Assembly: GCF_000591055.1 (NCBI RefSeq)
Contig: NC_020388.1
Location: 1,860,001 to 1,924,000 of the forward strand
Origin: Natronomonas moolapensis 8.8.11
GTDB lineage: Archaea; Halobacteriota; Halobacteria; Halobacteriales; Haloarculaceae
Direction of reading: 5' to 3'
DNA length: 64,000 nt
In this document: positions 60,406 to 64,000 of the stretch, one piece after another
Layout of the letters: every line of letters starts with the position of its first letter
How positions within the stretch are numbered: position 1 is the stretch's first letter
The notes under the pieces: generated by a model
Told to the model about the DNA's origin: nothing
The model's input: only the letters and a program-made list of their open reading frames with translations
The model's database searches: none
Made by a program: the position numbers and the translations under genes

Positions 60406-61997
60406 TTTTCTGTTTCCCCCGAGTCGTCATCGCCCCCAAGCAACTGTTCGGCAAGTGTAGGCCCGCCACCGATACTAATGCCAAGCTCTTCAGCTTGCTG
60501 TTCAACGTACCGCTGCATTTCTGGATATCCCTCGATATCATCAAGTTGGTTTCTAACGCTCGTAACGTACTGTCGGATGGTTTTTGCTTCTGTCTGATCA
60601 AGTCGTGATAAAAAGTAGTCTGTATCAGGGACGACCGGCTCACGGTCGGGTCGGTGGACACTCTCTACGAGATCACGTTGAAACTCACTGCCTAAAACTC
60701 GATCAGCGATTTCGGCTGGCGTGTATCCGACAGATGCCTCTCCAAGTCGTTCAAAATCAATTCGATCTGCGCTCTCAATCGAGTCCAAGTTCTTCTCCCA
60801 GACTTCAGCCATGACGTGTTTGTCCGGCTGTGGAATGAACTGCTGGATCGGGAACCGACGGGTTGCTGCCGGATCTATTGTAAACGGCATATTAGTTGCA
60901 CCGATGACAAGCAAGTTGTCCTCAACATCATTCATTTCTTGTAAGAAAGCGTTAGTTAACGAGCGCTCGTGTCGCTGTAGAGAATCTTCACTCCGATCTG
61001 GAATCAAAGTCTCAACCTCGTCAAAGAATAGAATCGCAAAGCCCTCCTGTGCAATCCCATGAGCCTTCTCAAATATCGCCTCAACTCGCTTTTCTGATTC
61101 GCCAGAGTACTTAGAGAGCACATCGCTGCCCTTTATTTCAAGAAACTTTACCTCTCCATAGTCTTCCTCAATTCCTGAGTTGTACTTTGCCTCATGTGCA
61201 ATCGCTTCTGAAACAAGCGTTTTTCCACAGCCCGGTGGCCCATACATCATCATGCTGTTGCCTCGGGTAGCAAAACTATCTCCATAGCGCTCAATTACTT
61301 CATTTCGGACCGATGGATCAAAAAGCGCCAGAAGCATATCTGCAGTCTTCTTAACCTCTGAGAGTCCAGCAACATCCTCTTCAAAACTGGCTGTTGGTTT
61401 CTTTGGATTGAGACTGACAGATATCTCTTCTTTTTTACTCTCTGGCCCACTAGCCGCGTTCCGCCGTCCATCACGGCTCCTACTTGAACTCAGTTCACGG
61501 AACTCACCTGCGTCAACGAAATCGATCTCAGTTGTGTCTGTGACCCGAAGCGTAGTGTAACCAGTGGGTTCCATTGATGCAATCTCGAAGGAAACGAGTT
61601 CGTCCCCCTTTGGTACAATCTCCTCAATCGGATGTAATAGATACTCATTTTGCCGAAGGAACGGTTCTAACTCGTCTGGCGTGATTTCGTTTGTGAATAC
61701 TTTGACTGAATTGCAGATCTCAACCGCTCGTTTACTTACATCTGGGTCGACTAGAAAGTCCGAACTCCAGTCAATTCCACCGAACAGGGACACCACATTT
61801 CGATGCATCTTCACCTTATTACCGATTTTGTCGACGACCGAGTCTTCGACTAGATCAACATAAAAATGCGCTCGCGTCCCTTTATGCATTATTTCAACCA
61901 TCTCTGTTCCTGGACCGACTTTTTTCCTACCAACCTTGATTTTCGACGAAGGCTGGTCCCGTTTCACTATCGGTGTTAAATTAAGCATCTGTATCAC
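60402..61997 (-). CDS. Cdc48/Vps4-type AAA+ ATPase, tubulin cluster
   Basis: 531 residues; an ATG three codons in (61988) is possible. A ~210-residue N-terminal domain (VGPGTEMVEIMHKGTRAHFY; LVSFEIASMEPTGYTTLRVT) precedes a single classical AAA module: MMMYGPPGCGKTLVSEAIAH (~250), FAILFFDEVETLIPDR, NLLVIGATNMPFTIDPAATR plus RF (arginine finger region), and a small C-terminal lid (VGYTPAEIADRVLGSEF). All catalytic motifs are intact. Such ATPases pull apart protein assemblies; katanin, spastin and Vps4 act on tubulin or ESCRT filaments. Here disassembly of the local tubulins is a reasonable but unproven role. It overlaps the upstream gene by 17 bases. Confidence 0.88.
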   Translation of the reverse strand: MIQMLNLTPIVKRDQPSSKIKVGRKKVGPGTEMVEIMHKGTRAHFYVDLVEDSVVDKIGNKVKMHRNVVSLFGGIDWSSDFLVDPDVSKRAVEICNSVKVFTNEITPDELEPFLRQNEYLLHPIEEIVPKGDELVSFEIASMEPTGYTTLRVTDTTEIDFVDAGEFRELSSSRSRDGRRNAASGPESKKEEISVSLNPKKPTASFEEDVAGLSEVKKTADMLLALFDPSVRNEVIERYGDSFATRGNSMMMYGPPGCGKTLVSEAIAHEAKYNSGIEEDYGEVKFLEIKGSDVLSKYSGESEKRVEAIFEKAHGIAQEGFAILFFDEVETLIPDRSEDSLQRHERSLTNAFLQEMNDVEDNLLVIGATNMPFTIDPAATRRFPIQQFIPQPDKHVMAEVWEKNLDSIESADRIDFERLGEASVGYTPAEIADRVLGSEFQRDLVESVHRPDREPVVPDTDYFLSRLDQTEAKTIRQYVTSVRNQLDDIEGYPEMQRYVEQQAEELGISIGGGPTLAEQLLGGDDDSGETEK

Positions 61998-62622
61998 CCC
62001 TGAGAACGGTTATTTCACGCTCTATCGATTTTAATAAATTATCCTGATTGTGGTCTGTTCTATGACTAACGTAGCCATTCGTTGCCGTGCTGCGGTCAAG
62101 AGTATATTCTAAGACTTCAAGCATCTCAAGAATATTCTTACATGACCTATTGAGCCTCTTTTCACCACCATCCGTTTGAATCCGATGAGAGATTTGATTG
62201 AAGTCGCTAACAATTTCTGGCAGTCGCTGTTGTAGAATCTTAATCACTGGATTCCAGTTTTTTGCTTGAGCGCCGTCTTCGCCAAGTGGGACAAAGAGCC
62301 ACGACCCGCCGTACTCAATTTCAGCACCCTGTCGCGCGGTATCTATAACCTCCGTTCTGAGTTCTTCTTGAGCCGGTGAAAACGTCTTATACTGATGCTT
62401 GAGGATGTTCATCACGGCTGATTCAACGTGGCTTTTGTGCTGGTCGGCTGGCAATGGTGTGCTGGATCGAAGTAACTCAGCGAGATCAATAAGCGTTGAT
62501 TGCGTTTGGAGAAGCCGTAATTCAGTTTCGAACCCAGAAAGCATCCGCATCTCAAGTATCTGGCTAGCATGAACCTCAATTTGCCTGACAGAGCGAAGCA
62601 GCGAAACCGCGTACATCCGCAA
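61981..62622 (-). CDS. Helical protein upstream of the AAA+ gene
   Basis: 213 residues, all predicted helical (SVRQIEVHASQILEMRMLSG; RTEVIDTARQGAEIEYGGSW; RSCKNILEMLEVLEYTLDRS). No signal peptide, membrane helix or known motif. An ATG two codons in is an alternative start. It starts next to the stop of the coiled-coil gene and overlaps the AAA+ gene, so the three are translated together. It may be an adaptor for the ATPase. Confidence 0.65.
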   Translation of the reverse strand: MRMYAVSLLRSVRQIEVHASQILEMRMLSGFETELRLLQTQSTLIDLAELLRSSTPLPADQHKSHVESAVMNILKHQYKTFSPAQEELRTEVIDTARQGAEIEYGGSWLFVPLGEDGAQAKNWNPVIKILQQRLPEIVSDFNQISHRIQTDGGEKRLNRSCKNILEMLEVLEYTLDRSTATNGYVSHRTDHNQDNLLKSIEREITVLRGDTDA

Positions 62623-63666
62623 TCAACCCATCTCAAGATTGCCTGATTGTTCCTGCGTAGTCTCTTCACCAGCGGTTTCAGTTGCGCTCTCCGTCGCTTC
62701 TGATACCTCCTCTGTCATCTCGTCAACGAGCGTAGCGAGTTCGTCAGGCGGTGTCTCCTCGACCTCTTCTTCAATGCCGCCAACGCCAGCCAACTGGGTA
62801 GCCAGTTCTCCCATGTTCTCGACGATGTTGTTCGCGCCTTCGGGAAACTCTTGTTCCTGTAGCGCTCTAGTTCGAACCTCCTGTTGTTTTTGATCTAATG
62901 CGAATCGCGCGCTTTCGAGCTGTTCGATACTATCGCTAAGCTTGTTCGTCCCTTGTTCAACTTTTTCAGTTAAATCAATATCAATCACTTCTTGCATTTT
63001 CTGATGGAAGACGAACTTCCGCTTGAGTTGGTTATATCTCGATCGTTCCTCCTGAGAAAGTTCATTAGGATCTTGCGGAACACCTGGACCATCTCCGAGA
63101 CTTTTTAATTCTTGCCCAGTTTCCTGTATCTTTCCTTGAATCTCACCAGGGTCTTGATCAATCTCATCCATCCGGTCCTCAAGTTTTTCTTTTGCATTCC
63201 TAACACGTTCTATAGTCTCTGAGATTTTTTCAACACACGCATCGATCCCAGCAGCCCAGTTAAGAATCATCCGTCCGCCCATTGCTGTCTCATCTTGTGG
63301 ATTGCGTAGTACTAAGACATCCTCTCCATCCATTTCAACAATCCCTTCGTCTGCAAAGTACTCAATGAGCGCCTCGGCTTGGTCTTCACTTGTTACGATC
63401 GGTCCCTCATCGTCCTCAATCTCTGAGAGAGTTTGTATCGCGTTTCTACGCTCAATCCGACCATTGCCCTCTTTCATTTCCATTGACCCGAGGAGGTCGG
63501 ATTTAATGAGAGAGCCGATTGCTCGTTCCCACTCTCCTTCTATGTCGTCTCCCTCTATCCATTGTGCTTTGAGTCGGACGGGATCATTATTTTCGTTGAT
63601 TGGATCCGCAATTACGTACTCTGTTCCCCCACTCTCAATCGATTCGAAGTTATATTTTTTCGCCAT
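62623..63666 (-). CDS. Coiled-coil protein with acidic tail, tubulin cluster
   Basis: 347 residues. The N-terminal ~130 residues look like winged-helix modules (IKSDLLGSMEMKEGNGRIER; AEALIEYFADEGIVEMDGED). A long coiled coil spans ~140-280 (KISETIERVRNAKEKLEDRM; LDQKQQEVRTRALQEQEFPE), followed by a strongly acidic, alanine/threonine-rich tail. The shape recalls coiled-coil substrates of Vps4-type ATPases, but no ESCRT-III motif is evident. First of the visible minus-strand operon AAA+/propeller genes apart from the partial gene upstream. Confidence 0.7.
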   Translation of the reverse strand: MAKKYNFESIESGGTEYVIADPINENNDPVRLKAQWIEGDDIEGEWERAIGSLIKSDLLGSMEMKEGNGRIERRNAIQTLSEIEDDEGPIVTSEDQAEALIEYFADEGIVEMDGEDVLVLRNPQDETAMGGRMILNWAAGIDACVEKISETIERVRNAKEKLEDRMDEIDQDPGEIQGKIQETGQELKSLGDGPGVPQDPNELSQEERSRYNQLKRKFVFHQKMQEVIDIDLTEKVEQGTNKLSDSIEQLESARFALDQKQQEVRTRALQEQEFPEGANNIVENMGELATQLAGVGGIEEEVEETPPDELATLVDEMTEEVSEATESATETAGEETTQEQSGNLEMG

Positions 63667-63732
63667 TGTTTAATTAACAATTGGTACGCTATGAAGCGAC
63701 ATTGTTCTTTGGTTCTATTTGATTATTCATTT

Positions 63733-63999
63733 TCAAAGCGCCATCCCACCAAATTTCTCTTCGTTAACTATCTTTTTATATCGCTCTCTGATTTCGGTAC
63801 GAATTTGCTTATTCACTGCGTTAGTGTTGCTGACACGAACCTGTTCAAAATGCTCTTCTGCCGCCTCAACCCACCCGTCGAGCTTCCCTGGCTCAACGTC
63901 AATTTCCCCTTGAATATCTTCTAGGATCCGGCGGGCTTCGGCCTCTGTATGTTGCTCAAATTCTTCCGTCTGAATTGCGACTGACCTGTTAACTTCAAT
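63733..63999 (-). CDS. Helical protein of the same operon (5' partial)
   Basis: 89 C-terminal codons of a gene entering from beyond the right edge. The visible part is charged and helical (VAIQTEEFEQHTEAEARRIL; LDGWVEAAEEHFEQVRVSNT; RTEIRERYKKIVNEEKF) and ends GGMAL. The AT-rich codon use matches the cluster. It indicates that the tubulin-associated gene set continues outside the window. Function unknown. Confidence 0.7.
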   Translation of the reverse strand: MEVNRSVAIQTEEFEQHTEAEARRILEDIQGEIDVEPGKLDGWVEAAEEHFEQVRVSNTNAVNKQIRTEIRERYKKIVNEEKFGGMAL

Positions 64000-64000
64000 A

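Noticed and set aside
1-64000. CRISPR array or cas genes
   Set aside because: No regularly spaced short repeats were seen. The Cas4-like nuclease at 11174 belongs to the AddAB-like operon.

Overview
The window is haloarchaeal chromosome. The proteins are very acidic, the left part is GC-rich, and the left end carries archaeal genes in haloarchaeal versions: an RNase P protein 4 homologue, a YhbY-type RNA-binding protein, a pyruvoyl arginine decarboxylase and several UspA proteins. TATA-like boxes lie about 25 nt before several start codons, as expected for leaderless archaeal transcripts. The species cannot be named from the sequence. No rRNA, tRNA or CRISPR array was seen.

Layout. (1) 1-6.9 kb is ordinary chromosome: the 3' part of a DUF460 gene, a CBS protein, two UspA genes, an MscS channel, YhbY, Rnp4, a DUF5811-like protein, the decarboxylase and an AbrB-type antitoxin that has lost its toxin. 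(2) 6.9-9.1 kb is a graveyard of IS ends, an IS6-type transposase relic and a decayed zinc-finger/P-loop reading frame. (3) 9.1-33.9 kb is a defence island. It holds a three-gene AddAB-like helicase-nuclease operon with a split AddB, a nested IS region (a TnpB element cut by an IS66 element with a clean 8-bp target duplication, beside a decapitated MazF gene), a McrBC pair, and a DUF1156 methyltransferase / DUF499 ATPase / SNF2 helicase cassette with an AbiE-like regulator-nucleotidyltransferase pair embedded in it. (4) 33.9-39.8 kb holds a tyrosine integrase, a 98-bp inverted-repeat element, a possible nuclease, a TbsP-like regulator and an IS110 element nested in a relic of an ISH8-type element.

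(5) 39.8-64 kb, clearly more AT-rich, is the most interesting part. It is a cluster of about fifteen genes built around three different tubulin/FtsZ-superfamily proteins (41.8, 45.6 and 50.0 kb). Around them lie multi-pass membrane proteins with long helical cytoplasmic domains, exported single-pass proteins with beta-sandwich or helical ectodomains, a large cytosolic beta-propeller/beta-sandwich protein, a Cdc48/Vps4-type AAA+ ATPase and small coiled-coil proteins. The plus-strand half (39.8-57.5 kb) and the minus-strand half (57.6-64 kb and beyond) converge. The gene set suggests a membrane-anchored, GTP-driven filament with an AAA+ remodelling factor and surface-exposed partners. The biochemical function is inference; the family calls rest on motifs seen in the sequence.
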